From contig JADGNA010000006.1 of the NCBI GenBank assembly GCA_015234465.1, positions 186,001-250,000 of the forward strand: a stretch of 64,000 nt of DNA. The letters are read 5' to 3'. This document shows, in pieces, positions 33,808-42,028 of this stretch. Below the pieces are notes generated by a model. The model was not told the origin of the DNA. It saw only the letters and a list, made by a program, of their open reading frames with translations, and made no database searches. Source of the DNA: Salinibacterium sp. GTDB taxonomy: Bacteria > Actinomycetota > Actinomycetes > Actinomycetales > Microbacteriaceae. Numbering within the stretch: the first letter of the stretch is position 1; the number at the start of each line of letters is the position of its first letter. Made by a program: the position numbers and the translations under genes.

Positions 33808-35241
33808 TCAGAAGAGCGTGAGATCTGCCGACGTCACGCGCCCGCGGCGGCTCCGGCCCGTCCGGCGATTCGTGGCCGGCAGTGCAGGTCGCAGGTGGAT
33901 GTCTTCCGAAGGCGTCGCTGAGAACTCCACATTGAGCGATCCCGCGAGCTGAAGGACATAGTCGAGCGTTTCCGTTGGACTCGTCGCATCCCAGCTCACG
34001 GTTTCTGTACTGCCCCACTGCGGCATGTCCTTCTTCGAGTAGGCGGGCCCCGCGGCGAGAGTCTCCCTCCACCAACTGATCACGCTCTGCTCCAGCGAGT
34101 ATGCGTCGTCCCCGGTGGGAACCCCGACGCGCCACTTGAGTCGCCATCCGAGTGATGTGTGCTGGGTGATCCGGGACCCCTTCGGACTTGCGATTCCGAC
34201 CTTGAGAGCGTTGAAGTCTGCCACCATATAGACCTCAGCGGGGCCGTCGAACGGGAACGCGCTGTTGCAATATCTGCAAATGCCGAGCCCGCGCGACGCG
34301 GTGCTCAGTCGAGGTCGCACTTCCTTCCCACACGTGTGGCGACAACGCCATGGGGTGTTCGAGTTCACGTATGCCTCCAGCGGTTCGAGACCCTGCTTTC
34401 GCATCAGATCGCGCGCCTTGTCCTCCGGCATCCTGAAGAGTGTCGACAGAACCCGGTCGCCGCAAGGCGAGCATCCGCCCTGCCCGCGCTTGATGTTCGT
34501 GTAAGTGGGTGAAGTCTGCCCGCCGCAAACAATATGGGTGCAAAGCCACGGTCGATCGACTCCAGGAAACGGCGAGATCGGTTCCAGGCCGGCACGCTGC
34601 ATCATCTCCTTGGCTTCCGCTTCGTCAAGCATCATCTTGCGGTGTCCTGCTTCGTGACCGCAGTGGTTGCACTCTCCTTGCCCGGCGGCGAGGTTGCCAA
34701 GTCGTGGAGCGACTTCTCGACCACATGTGTCGTGACGCGCCTTCCAAGGTCGGGAGGAACCTCCCGGCCACGGCTCAAGCGGAGTGAGTCCGAGCGAGCC
34801 CATGACGGCGTGAGCCTTGACAGCGTCCCACGTCTTGTGCCCTTCCTTCTGCCTCCAACAGGTTTCGCACCCGTACCGCCCAGGACGTCGCACGGTGTTC
34901 AGTGTGGTCTCACGCTCGACTCCGCACTCGCCATGTCTCGCTAGCCATCTGGCAGCCGCACCGGGATATGGAGCAAGCGGCTCCCACCCGGCCAATCGCA
35001 TTTCGGCGACAGCTGCGTCGGCCAGCTTGGCTCTTCGGGCCGCTCCCCGTTCAAATCCGGCACAGTATCGACAGACGCCTCGATCGCCGCGAAGGTTGGA
35101 CAATCGCGGCGAGATGTCTCGCCCGCATGCGAGATGGACGGACGGCCACGGCATGTTTTTTCGCCCTGGGTACTGCACTTTCGGCTCAGCTCCGGCAGCC
35201 CTCAGTGCAGCCTCTGCCGCTTCTGCTGTTAAACCGCGCAT
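33808..35241 (-). CDS. Tandem zinc-ribbon repeat protein with GIY-YIG-like C-terminal domain
   Basis: The 477-residue protein holds five repeats of about 70 residues. Each has a YPG or FPG turn, a W..RH.xCG segment and a CxxC pair: ACGRDISPRLSNLRG...CRYC, ECGVERETTLN...CETC, TCGREVAPRLGNLA...CNHC, VCGGQTSPTYTN...CSPC, TCGKEVRPRLS...CRYC. These should fold as treble-clef zinc modules that could read DNA. The C-terminal domain (AEVYMVADFNALKVGIAS, RITQHTSLGW, LEQSVISWWRE) follows the order of T5orf172/GIY-YIG nucleases. The ATG at 35241 has GGGGGAGG 5 nt upstream. Confidence 0.82.
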   Translation of the reverse strand: MRGLTAEAAEAALRAAGAEPKVQYPGRKNMPWPSVHLACGRDISPRLSNLRGDRGVCRYCAGFERGAARRAKLADAAVAEMRLAGWEPLAPYPGAAARWLARHGECGVERETTLNTVRRPGRYGCETCWRQKEGHKTWDAVKAHAVMGSLGLTPLEPWPGGSSRPWKARHDTCGREVAPRLGNLAAGQGECNHCGHEAGHRKMMLDEAEAKEMMQRAGLEPISPFPGVDRPWLCTHIVCGGQTSPTYTNIKRGQGGCSPCGDRVLSTLFRMPEDKARDLMRKQGLEPLEAYVNSNTPWRCRHTCGKEVRPRLSTASRGLGICRYCNSAFPFDGPAEVYMVADFNALKVGIASPKGSRITQHTSLGWRLKWRVGVPTGDDAYSLEQSVISWWRETLAAGPAYSKKDMPQWGSTETVSWDATSPTETLDYVLQLAGSLNVEFSATPSEDIHLRPALPATNRRTGRSRRGRVTSADLTLF

Positions 35242-35303
35242 CCAGTCCTCCCCCGCGTGCAAACTAGCGCAAGCCGACCACATCGTCGAGCCTCGGCAAG
35301 TCC

Positions 35304-35349
35304 GCAGTTGGCAGTTGGCAGTTGGCAGTTGGCAGTTGGCAGTTGGCAG
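35304..35349. repeat. Heptamer tandem array (GCAGTTG)n
   Basis: Six perfect head-to-tail copies of GCAGTTG followed by a partial GCAG. It lies about 60 nt upstream of the start of the zinc-ribbon/GIY-YIG gene (minus strand), outside any coding region. Confidence 0.97.
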
Positions 35350-35485
35350 GCCAGAGTGTCACCTGATCATGCAACAGCCCATTCGCTTGCGCGCGTGGTG
35401 GTGACCTGCCGGATGCTCATACCTCAAGATGCGCGTGGTGTCCCTGGACGGCCTGACTCGCTGGGTAACCCGCTGCCTGGAGAGG

Positions 35486-35510
35486 TGAATCGCCCCGGCG
35501 TGTCCGGAGA
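35486..35510 (+). repeat. Left terminal inverted repeat of the IS3 element
   Basis: 25 bp, identical in reverse complement to 36804-36828; begins TGAATCGCCCCGGCG. Confidence 0.95.
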
Positions 35511-35536
35511 CAGAGTTCTTTGGAAGGATCTGTCTC

Positions 35537-35860
35537 ATGGCACGACCCAGCAAGTATCCGCGCGAGCTTCGTGAGCGCGCTGTCCGTATGGTCGCCGAGG
35601 TGCGGCCCGACTATCCGAGCGAGTACACCGCGTTGACTGCGGTCGCGAAGATGCTCGGCGTCGGCTCTCCGGAGACGGTTCGTCTCTGGTGCCGTCGCGC
35701 CCAGGTCGACACCGGGCAGCGTCCCGGGCTGACGACCGAGGCGCTGGCGGAGATCAAGAAGCTCAAGCGCGAAAACGCTGAGTTGCGTCGGGCGAACGAA
35801 ATTTTGAAGGCGGCGTCGGCTTTCTTCGCGGCCGAACTCGACCGGCCACATCAGCGGTAG
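35537..35860 (+). CDS. IS3-family transposase OrfA
   Basis: The 107-residue DNA-binding subunit has a helix-turn-helix in ERAVRMVAEVRPDYPSEYTA, then VAKMLGVGSPETVRLWCRRA. The C-terminal leucine-zipper-like part (EIKKLKRENAELRRANEILK) precedes the frameshift region. The ATG at 35537 has TTGGAAGGATCTG upstream. The -1 frameshift to orfB probably takes place in the stretch around GGCTTTCTTCGCGG (35817-35830). Intact. Confidence 0.93.
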   Translation: MARPSKYPRELRERAVRMVAEVRPDYPSEYTALTAVAKMLGVGSPETVRLWCRRAQVDTGQRPGLTTEALAEIKKLKRENAELRRANEILKAASAFFAAELDRPHQR

Positions 35861-36789
35861 TCGCCTTCATCGAGGCGCACAAGGACCGCACCGATGGCGG
35901 TTTGCGGTGGGGTGTCGAGTCGATCTGTTCCGTGCTCACTGAGCACGGGGCACGGATCGCCCCATCGACCTATTACGACGCCCGAGGGCGCGGTCCCTCG
36001 GCGCGCGTGCTGGCGGATGAACGGTGGAAGCAGATCATCTTGACCACCTGGCAGGCGCAGCGGCGGCTCCTCGGCGCCCGCAAGCTCTGGCTACGACTCC
36101 GCCGCGAGGGGCACGACATCGCCCGCTGCACGGTGGAGCGGCTCATGCGCGAACTCGGAATCGCGGGCGTGGTGCGCGGCAAGCGCCGTCGCCTGGTCGA
36201 TATCGATCCGCGGGAGACCCGACCGGCTGACCTCGTCGACCGGCACTTCGCCCGGCTCCGGGTGAACCAGCTCTGGGTGGCCGATTTCACCTACGTCTGG
36301 ACCTGGTCCGGCTGGGTTTACGTCGCGTTCGTGTTCGACGCGCACTCCCGCCGGATCCTCGGCTGGCGGGCGGCGACCAGCATGACGACGCCGCTCGTGC
36401 TCGACTGCCTAGAGATGGCGCTGTTCACCCGCCGCCGCGAGGGCGCCGACGACTTCACTGCACTGACCCATCACACCGATGCCGGCAGTGTCTACACCTC
36501 GATTGCGTTCACCGACCGGCTCGTCGAGGAGGGCATCGACCCTTCGGTTGGCTCCGTTGGCGATGCCTACGACAACGCCCTGGCCGAGTCGCAGATCGGG
36601 CTCTACAAGACCGAGCTCATCCACCACGAAGGCCCATGGCGAGACGTTGACCAGGTCGAGGCCGCAACCGCTGGTTGGGTCCACTAGTTCAACACGGACC
36701 GCATCCACGGGTCGATCCACGACCTCACACCCGTCGAACTCGAGCACCTCGACTACGCTCTGACGGAACCCCTCGAACGAGCGGGCTGA
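35821..36789 (+). pseudogene. IS3-family transposase OrfB (DDE), interrupted by an amber codon
   Basis: The DDE integrase-fold transposase is read in the -1 frame from OrfA. The catalytic residues are all visible: Asp in LWVADFTYVW, Asp in HHTDAGSVYTS, Glu in NALAESQIGLYKTEL. At 36685-36687 the frame has TAG where relatives have the TGG of a conserved VHWFN motif. The sequence continues normally after it (FNTDRIHGSIHDLTPVELEH) to a TGA at 36787-36789. The last ~34 residues are therefore lost unless the stop is read through. Confidence 0.88.
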
Positions 36790-36803
36790 CACCAGTAATA
36801 CGC

Positions 36804-36828
36804 TCTCCGGACACGCCGGGGCGATTCA
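36804..36828 (-). repeat. Right terminal inverted repeat of the IS3 element
   Basis: 25 bp, reverse complement of 35486-35510, located 14 nt after the original orfB stop. Confidence 0.95.
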
Positions 36829-36989
36829 GACCTAGCCACCGACTTTCCTAAGCGCTCACTCCCGCCAGCCCGCGGGCTGAACTCTTCGACAGCGAGCCCT
36901 GCCAGTGTCGCTGGGGAATTTCGATCTCGGCCGGGGACCCCTGAACCCTCAACAGCGGCTGTGGCTTCGCGCTCGGGCCCGCTTCATTG

Positions 36990-37240
36990 CTCGGCCGACG
37001 TCCTTCACGGGGCTGCTGGCTAGGCGGGCGGAATCCTGAGGCGAGAGTTCGGTGAAGTCACTGGGTCCTCGCCGGATCAAGAGGGCCTCGCACGGCGCTC
37101 TCAGCTACCCGCTTCGGTCAAAGCACTCGGAGCCAGCGATACTGAGATCTCCCCCAATGGTGAGTGGCCAGTCGCCATTCACAAAGCAGAGTATTCCGGT
37201 GACCGGGATGCCCCTGACTCCCGCCGATTTGAGCCTGGTT
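36990..37240 (-). pseudogene. Frameshifted remnant of a NERD-domain (nuclease-related) protein
   Basis: The minus strand reads RLKSAGVRGIPVTGILCFV and NGDWPLTIGGDLSIAG, the typical C-terminal part of NERD-domain proteins (a V-x-G-x-L-C-F-V-x-x-D-W-P-L pattern). The next frame continues VLxPKRVAESAVRGPLDPA, as expected after it (where the family has VxWPKR), and a third frame continues ELSPQDSARLASS. At least two frameshifts and a stop break it, and the N-terminal nuclease part is gone. It lies between the IS3 right end and the membrane protein gene. The match is from memory of the family pattern. Confidence 0.5.
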
Positions 37241-37280
37241 GACGACGTCGAGCGGAATCGTCCGCTGGCCGCGCGAGAGA

Positions 37281-37311
37281 AAGGAGGCGACGAGCGCATA
37301 ATCGCCTCCTT
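37281..37311 (-). terminator. Terminator of the Tat/DUF1906 operon
   Basis: Perfect 10-bp stem (AAGGAGGCGA with TCGCCTCCTT) and an 11-nt loop. It lies about 50 nt beyond the stop of the membrane protein gene and is followed by TCTCTC on the minus strand. Confidence 0.6.
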
Positions 37312-37358
37312 CCTGTTCGTTGGGCGGGTACTAGGCAACCCGGGGTGACCACGAGTTC

Positions 37359-37892
37359 TCAGTGCGGTGCGATCAGTAGATACAAAGGCCAGGCGAGTAC
37401 GACAGCTATCAGCGTCACAGCGTTGATGTACGGGCGCGCCTGTGGGAGTTCCCGGGCGGCAACGGTTCCTAGGAAGATGCCAACCGTGACAGGGGTCGGC
37501 ATGAAGCTCGGCCATGCTTGCCACCGATAGCCCAGAAACCGGTCTGCGGCGCCCCAGTTTGTTGGAACTTCGGCGACCACGAACGCGAATGCCACGCTCA
37601 AGCAACTGATTAGCGCCGGTACGACGAGACCCCACAAGGAAACGAGAAAAGTACCCTCCCTAGTCCGCAGAAGGAGCAGACTGCACAAGACCGCAAACCC
37701 CGCGGCGCCCCCGAGAGCCCAGGCGAACGCTTCCTCTGGAGCTCCCCCGCTGCCCAAAGAGTACTGCCCCAACCTACTGACCCAACCCGCGACCAGGAAC
37801 CATAAGAGAGAGAAGCATGTGTTCGCCACCACTCGAAGCCGGCGCCTAGAACCCCAGCGGGGCCGCTCGGCCGGAGGAATTGAACGAGTCAC
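37359..37892 (-). CDS. Four-helix membrane protein, unknown (177 aa)
   Basis: It has four membrane helices: VVANTCFSLLWFLVAGWVS, AFAWALGGAAGFAVLCSLLLL, LWGLVVPALISCLSVAFAFVV and YINAVTLIAVVLAWPLYLLI. A polar, basic N-terminus precedes them (PPAERPRWGSRRRLR). The 4-nt overlap of its start with the stop of the DUF1906 gene (37889-37892) shows translational coupling, so it probably works with that protein at the envelope. No family recognised. It is the last gene of a three-gene operon. Confidence 0.8.
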   Translation of the reverse strand: MTRSIPPAERPRWGSRRRLRVVANTCFSLLWFLVAGWVSRLGQYSLGSGGAPEEAFAWALGGAAGFAVLCSLLLLRTREGTFLVSLWGLVVPALISCLSVAFAFVVAEVPTNWGAADRFLGYRWQAWPSFMPTPVTVGIFLGTVAARELPQARPYINAVTLIAVVLAWPLYLLIAPH

Positions 37893-40231
37893 AGGCCCGC
37901 CAAAACGATCAGCCGGGACGCTACTGCAGATGCAAAATCATCCAGCTCGCTGGCAGTTGGCAGGTCGGCCTGGGGGCCTCCGTCGTAGTTCATGAACTCG
38001 TCTCTTGGCACGCCAGGCCAAGGGAACGGCCAGTTCACCACGAATATCGACTTGACGGCACTCTCGATCCTCGCTGCTGGCTGTGGCCCGAAGCGGAGAT
38101 GCAGAAATGCCCTTATGCGCAACGTTTCAGTCGGATACTCGACAAGCATGCGCCGAACGGCATCGCCGAAAGAATCTGCGTAATCGCGCATCGCGCTTCC
38201 AATGAGCCAACCTTCTGCGTCTGCGACAACATCCTCAATATCGAACTGACTTGTGATATCTGACGGATCGGTGCGAGGAGGTTCCCCCAGCCGCTGATGG
38301 ACCCATTGGGATATATTTGCCGGTCGTGCAGTCCAGAAATACGCTCCCCACAGTTGAACAGTGTCCAGCGCCCAGCCGCCTAAATCTCCCATCTCGATTG
38401 TGGATTTCGCCTGCGCACTACCCCAGATCCGAACCCCGTTGGCGGTTGCGGCTGTGTGGGCCAAGGAGCTCCCGTGGGAGTAAGCGGAATACAAGCCAGT
38501 TCGTAATGCTTCGACGGCGGGAAAGCACGCGGCTTCCAGAGCTGGTCTCTGAAATGAGGTGGGATAGGGAGTATAGGCCGTCCATAGAACAGAGCCGTAA
38601 TCCTGCGATTGCAACCAGTGAAGGGCCATCACTCCGGCAAATTTTGGTTCGACTAGAGGAAACGCGGACAGCGCAACTTCAGTCTGCACCTCCAACTCGA
38701 CGATCTTCCAGTAGAACTGGTTGTATTGCGAACCGTTGTAGGGAGTCACGGCGACGTCGCTACGAGTGGCCGGTCTCGCCCGAACCGACACCGCATTACG
38801 GTCGATATTGATTGAGTGCACTTCCTGAATTTGGTTGTACATCCACTGCGCGGGCATCGGGAAGCCGAGATTGCCGCTAAACCCGGTCGACATGCCGCTG
38901 ACCCATACACCGCTGGCCTTGCCGGCGTCGTAGACAATTGTCGCGACATTGCGGGTGGCATACACGCCGACCTCATAGCGGACCGAGCGCGATCGGTCTA
39001 GTCCAGCCCGCACTCCGTCGAAGTAAGCGAGGACGATCGTGTTAGCTTCACCACCGGTGGCGTCGTAATCGACCGCGAAGAAGATGATCACACCGTCCCG
39101 CAGCCCGAGCTGTCGAGCACGCAGCGAAGCCTGGCGGCCATGCTCGTAACCAAGTTCTTGCGTGAAGTATTGGGCCCCGTTGTTGTAGTTCTGGAAAATC
39201 GGGATGAGGGAAAAGTCGTAGTCGAAGATTGTGTCAAGTTCACCCGGTCGGATCGATTTTCCGTCGACGGTAAGGTACCGGCCCACTACGTTGTAACCGG
39301 CAGCCCGCATTTGGCTGGAGAATTGCGCTGTCATGGTGGAAGTTGTGTCAATCCCCGTGACCTGGCGGTTTACATCGCCAGTGCTGACCAGGAGTCCGGC
39401 CCAAGTGCCAAAGTCGCCAGCCCCGGATTCAACTATTTCCATAAAGGCTTGGAACTTGAGCACCTCGGAGCGCGTCCCTTGACCGAAGATGCCATCAACC
39501 GCTACGTAATGGCGGTTGCAGCACAGTGCAAGCTGGAAGAGCCGCACAAAATTTGTCGTGCCGTCGATATCGCCTAGTTCAACCCGCCCCGAGACCGCAA
39601 GACCAGACGATGTTCCCGGCCCGAGGTTTCCGTTCGCTACGCCATCCGCCATGCCCAGTTCGTATTGGATGGCGTAGACAAGGCCCTGTTGCATTTGCCG
39701 AGTGAAGAGTCCATCACATGGTAGAAGAGAGAAATCCTGTCGGTGCGCGTACTTGCCGTTGAGCCATCGTTGGCCAGATCGAATCGCACTGTTGCCACCG
39801 CTCAACAACACGAACGCGTCCATTGTGAGTAGTGACTTCATCATCTTTACGGTCACCATCGGGGGCGATATCGCGAGTCCCATGTCGTCCCGCAGCCCCG
39901 CCACGTATCCGGCGAGGCCGGAGTCCCAAAGGTCCTCGACGTGCCCGCCGGGATAGCCGCTGCACCAAAGCGCACATCGCAGGAGAGAGACTATTCGATC
40001 TTGCGTCGTACTGCTGTTGATCGCCCCAACCTGATTGATGAACGCACTTGTAGTGCCCGCGCCGAAGTTTGTCGAAGTTGCAGTTATACCCAGTTCCAGT
40101 TGAAGCGCTCGGGTTATCGCGTACTTCGTTTGCCAACCAGTCATTCCATCTTCGGCGATGGACAGATAGCCGCTTTGGCCACCGTAGGTGTCGTTCAGGT
40201 ATATTTGCGCCGCTTTGACTTGCAAGTCCAT
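37889..40231 (-). CDS. Peptidoglycan-binding DUF1906 (glycoside-hydrolase-like) protein, 780 aa
   Basis: The N-terminal ~280 residues hold several peptidoglycan-binding-like helical modules (QTKYAITRALQLELGI; DGLFTRQMQQGL; VDGIFGQGTRSEVLKFQAFM). Residues ~295-510 are a DUF1906 TIM-barrel domain (GIDTTSTMTAQFSSQMRAAG, GYNVVGRYLT, VIIFFAVDYDATG, VGVYATRNV), related to Rv2525c. The C-terminal ~270 residues are unrecognised. Unusually, there is no signal peptide, though the fold is normally extracytoplasmic. The ATG at 40231 has GAGG upstream and lies 28 nt after the Tat-signal gene, which may help it out of the cell. Confidence 0.85.
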   Translation of the reverse strand: MDLQVKAAQIYLNDTYGGQSGYLSIAEDGMTGWQTKYAITRALQLELGITATSTNFGAGTTSAFINQVGAINSSTTQDRIVSLLRCALWCSGYPGGHVEDLWDSGLAGYVAGLRDDMGLAISPPMVTVKMMKSLLTMDAFVLLSGGNSAIRSGQRWLNGKYAHRQDFSLLPCDGLFTRQMQQGLVYAIQYELGMADGVANGNLGPGTSSGLAVSGRVELGDIDGTTNFVRLFQLALCCNRHYVAVDGIFGQGTRSEVLKFQAFMEIVESGAGDFGTWAGLLVSTGDVNRQVTGIDTTSTMTAQFSSQMRAAGYNVVGRYLTVDGKSIRPGELDTIFDYDFSLIPIFQNYNNGAQYFTQELGYEHGRQASLRARQLGLRDGVIIFFAVDYDATGGEANTIVLAYFDGVRAGLDRSRSVRYEVGVYATRNVATIVYDAGKASGVWVSGMSTGFSGNLGFPMPAQWMYNQIQEVHSINIDRNAVSVRARPATRSDVAVTPYNGSQYNQFYWKIVELEVQTEVALSAFPLVEPKFAGVMALHWLQSQDYGSVLWTAYTPYPTSFQRPALEAACFPAVEALRTGLYSAYSHGSSLAHTAATANGVRIWGSAQAKSTIEMGDLGGWALDTVQLWGAYFWTARPANISQWVHQRLGEPPRTDPSDITSQFDIEDVVADAEGWLIGSAMRDYADSFGDAVRRMLVEYPTETLRIRAFLHLRFGPQPAARIESAVKSIFVVNWPFPWPGVPRDEFMNYDGGPQADLPTASELDDFASAVASRLIVLAGL

Positions 40232-40259
40232 CAAAACCTCATTTCATGGGCAGCTGCGA

Positions 40260-41273
40260 TCAGAGGACCACAGATTCAGACATGGTCGTCCGCTGAACAG
40301 ACACCGCAAGTGGGTCGGTGCTCCGGAACGTAAGCATGACCAAGGGATGGAGCCCGATCGCCGCCCGGGCTGTCTTTCGCAACTGCATCCGGAGGGTCCT
40401 GCTCTGATTTGCGGGGATCGATTCGCTAAGGACCACTTCAGTCGAAAGGGCGTCGGTTCCCTGCGGCGAGGCCGCTGAGTAGGCTTTCGCTCCTGGAGCT
40501 CCAGGTTGCTCTTCGAGGAAGTTGCACTCAATTACGTGTGACCGTTCGGCTTCAACCAGCAACTGTGCTCCCGCCGGTATTTCTCCGGGGCCCACGCTGT
40601 CGATGCGAATCAACAATGCAACGGTTGGGTCGTCAGGCAGGTCACTCGACATCGTTGTCGCCGACAAGGATGCGCCCCACGCAACGCCGCTTATCGGTGC
40701 ATTCATGACCGGTGCACTTGCAATCACTTCTGCGCCGGGGCGCCGCAGTCGTACTATCGCACGGGCTGGTGCGACATCTTCCAGCGCGTCGGCTGGATAT
40801 AAAACGTTCTGAGTCAACGGCAGTACGCACTGAGTTAGATCGGACGTGCCGCCCACGTAGTTAGACGGCCAACGGAAGGTCATCCGGCCTGGGGCGATCG
40901 TTGCAGGTACCGCCCTTACCTCATCGTCCGTTGCGAGAATCACCCGATCTGACGTGGCACGTGCCATCCGTTCATCCCAGGTCACTTCCACGGTAGACGC
41001 GCGTAGGACTGCCGCACCCGCTGTCACAGCGAGAAGGGACGGGACTCGCCAACCTAGCGCTTGAGTGTGCCCCGGGTCGAAGTACCGCACTTCAGCACCT
41101 GCAAGTTCTGCGACTACGCGACGAGGCGAGAGCGGCGACGCTGCTCTAGCCGGAGCTGGTCGTGCGAACTCGGACAACATAGTTACGGCTAGGGTTGCTC
41201 CTGCACCTAGTAAGAGGCCCCGCCGAGATACCGCCCACCGTGCAGAACTCGTTTGACCGTTCTTCTCCTGCAT
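40260..41273 (-). CDS. Tat-signal secreted protein, unknown (337 aa)
   Basis: The N-terminus carries a twin-arginine export signal: AVSRRGLLLGAGATLAVTML and then an Ala/Pro-rich cleavage region ending near ARAASP. The mature part is beta-rich (AGAEVRYFDPGHTQALGWRV, PGRMTFRWPSNYVGG) and looks like immunoglobulin-type or jelly-roll strands. No catalytic motif recognised. It is the first gene of the operon with the DUF1906 protein and the four-helix membrane protein. The ATG at 41273 is preferred to an upstream TTG at 41285. Confidence 0.83.
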   Translation of the reverse strand: MQEKNGQTSSARWAVSRRGLLLGAGATLAVTMLSEFARPAPARAASPLSPRRVVAELAGAEVRYFDPGHTQALGWRVPSLLAVTAGAAVLRASTVEVTWDERMARATSDRVILATDDEVRAVPATIAPGRMTFRWPSNYVGGTSDLTQCVLPLTQNVLYPADALEDVAPARAIVRLRRPGAEVIASAPVMNAPISGVAWGASLSATTMSSDLPDDPTVALLIRIDSVGPGEIPAGAQLLVEAERSHVIECNFLEEQPGAPGAKAYSAASPQGTDALSTEVVLSESIPANQSRTLRMQLRKTARAAIGLHPLVMLTFRSTDPLAVSVQRTTMSESVVL

Positions 41274-41520
41274 CGGGTTCCCCAATCGTGTCTGCTGGGC
41301 CTGGGAACTACGCTGCGTTACCGGTTGCTCCCCACGCGTAAAGTTGATCGATGCTCTCGTAAGTGAGGGATAACCGGCTAGTCGTCATTATTGGGGACCG
41401 CGCCGTACCCCGGTTCACTCAAGTGACGCTGGAGCTAGGGACAAACTGGTGCTCTGTGCCGATCGATCAGGCGTTTCGAGCCCCAAGGCATGGAGCAAGC
41501 ATTGCGGCGGATTCTAAGTC

Positions 41521-41958
41521 CTACCTCGGGCCGCAGGCGCTTGCGTCGTAGAAGCATCTGGCCGGGTCACCCGAAAGGGGAGCGATGAAGCGAATCTGAT
41601 CACCCGCATGAAGTGTCGTGAGGCGAGTTAGTCGTCTGCCCTGCGCGTTCGCAAGTTGATCGAGTTGCACACCGAATCGGTCGGCGATGGAGAGGGCGAA
41701 GTCGCCATCCGCAATCAGGTAGGAATCGACTGTACCGTCGTCGGTTGTCCGAGCTTCGCCAGTCGCGCCTGGGCGGGCGCCTCCATCCACCGGCCTGGGC
41801 GGCGTCTCGGTTGCCCTTGGAGAAGGTCGGTTCTCTTCGATCTGGGGCTGGGGCAAAGGACTGGCTGAGACCTTCGTCCCACCCGGGTCCTGCGCCACCG
41901 TTTGGGTGCATCCGGATAGCAGCAGTACTGAAAGCATAACGACCAGGATTCTTCTCAC
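41521..41958 (-). CDS. LysM-domain lipoprotein (145 aa)
   Basis: Exported lipoprotein: signal RRILVVMLSVLLLSGC with the lipobox LSGC, a Pro/Thr/Arg-rich linker (residues 25-75), and a C-terminal LysM-like module (SYLIADGDFALSIADRFGV, QLANAQGRRLTRLTTLHAGD, IRFIA) that should bind peptidoglycan. It ends CFYDASACGPR with two Cys. The start is a GTG at 41958 with a weak AGGG upstream. It stands 247 nt upstream of the Tat/DUF1906 operon on the same strand, so it may be a separate but related envelope gene. Confidence 0.82.
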   Translation of the reverse strand: MRRILVVMLSVLLLSGCTQTVAQDPGGTKVSASPLPQPQIEENRPSPRATETPPRPVDGGARPGATGEARTTDDGTVDSYLIADGDFALSIADRFGVQLDQLANAQGRRLTRLTTLHAGDQIRFIAPLSGDPARCFYDASACGPR

Positions 41959-42028
41959 AGCCCTATCTTTACCGGCAAAGCGATCGAATCCCTAACCCCT
42001 CTGAGCGGAATTGACGAGCCAAGGAACC

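Larger units (their letters stand above)
35486..36828 (+). mobile_element. IS3-family insertion sequence (1343 bp)
   Basis: The element is bounded by perfect 25-bp inverted repeats at 35486-35510 and 36804-36828 (outer ends start TGAATCGCCCCGG). It carries the usual orfA and orfB in two frames, with orfB in -1 relative to orfA. The bases just outside (AGG on the left, GAC on the right) do not form the expected 3-bp target duplication, so flanking sequence has changed since insertion. OrfB carries an in-frame stop, so the copy is probably inactive on its own. Confidence 0.93.
36829..37358. other. Decayed segment between the IS3 element and the Tat/DUF1906 operon
   Basis: No intact gene over 530 nt. 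It contains the NERD-domain remnant and a terminator hairpin (37281-37311) that serves the minus-strand operon to its right. The first ~150 nt after the IS end hold nothing I recognise. Confidence 0.6.

Noticed and set aside
35304..35349. CRISPR array suspicion for the GCAGTTG repeats
   Set aside because: The units are directly head to tail, 7 bp long, with no spacers; it is a simple tandem repeat.
37052..37348. 98-codon plus-strand frame after the IS3 element
   Set aside because: No ribosome site and no protein-like pattern, while the minus strand of the same stretch reads as a NERD remnant.
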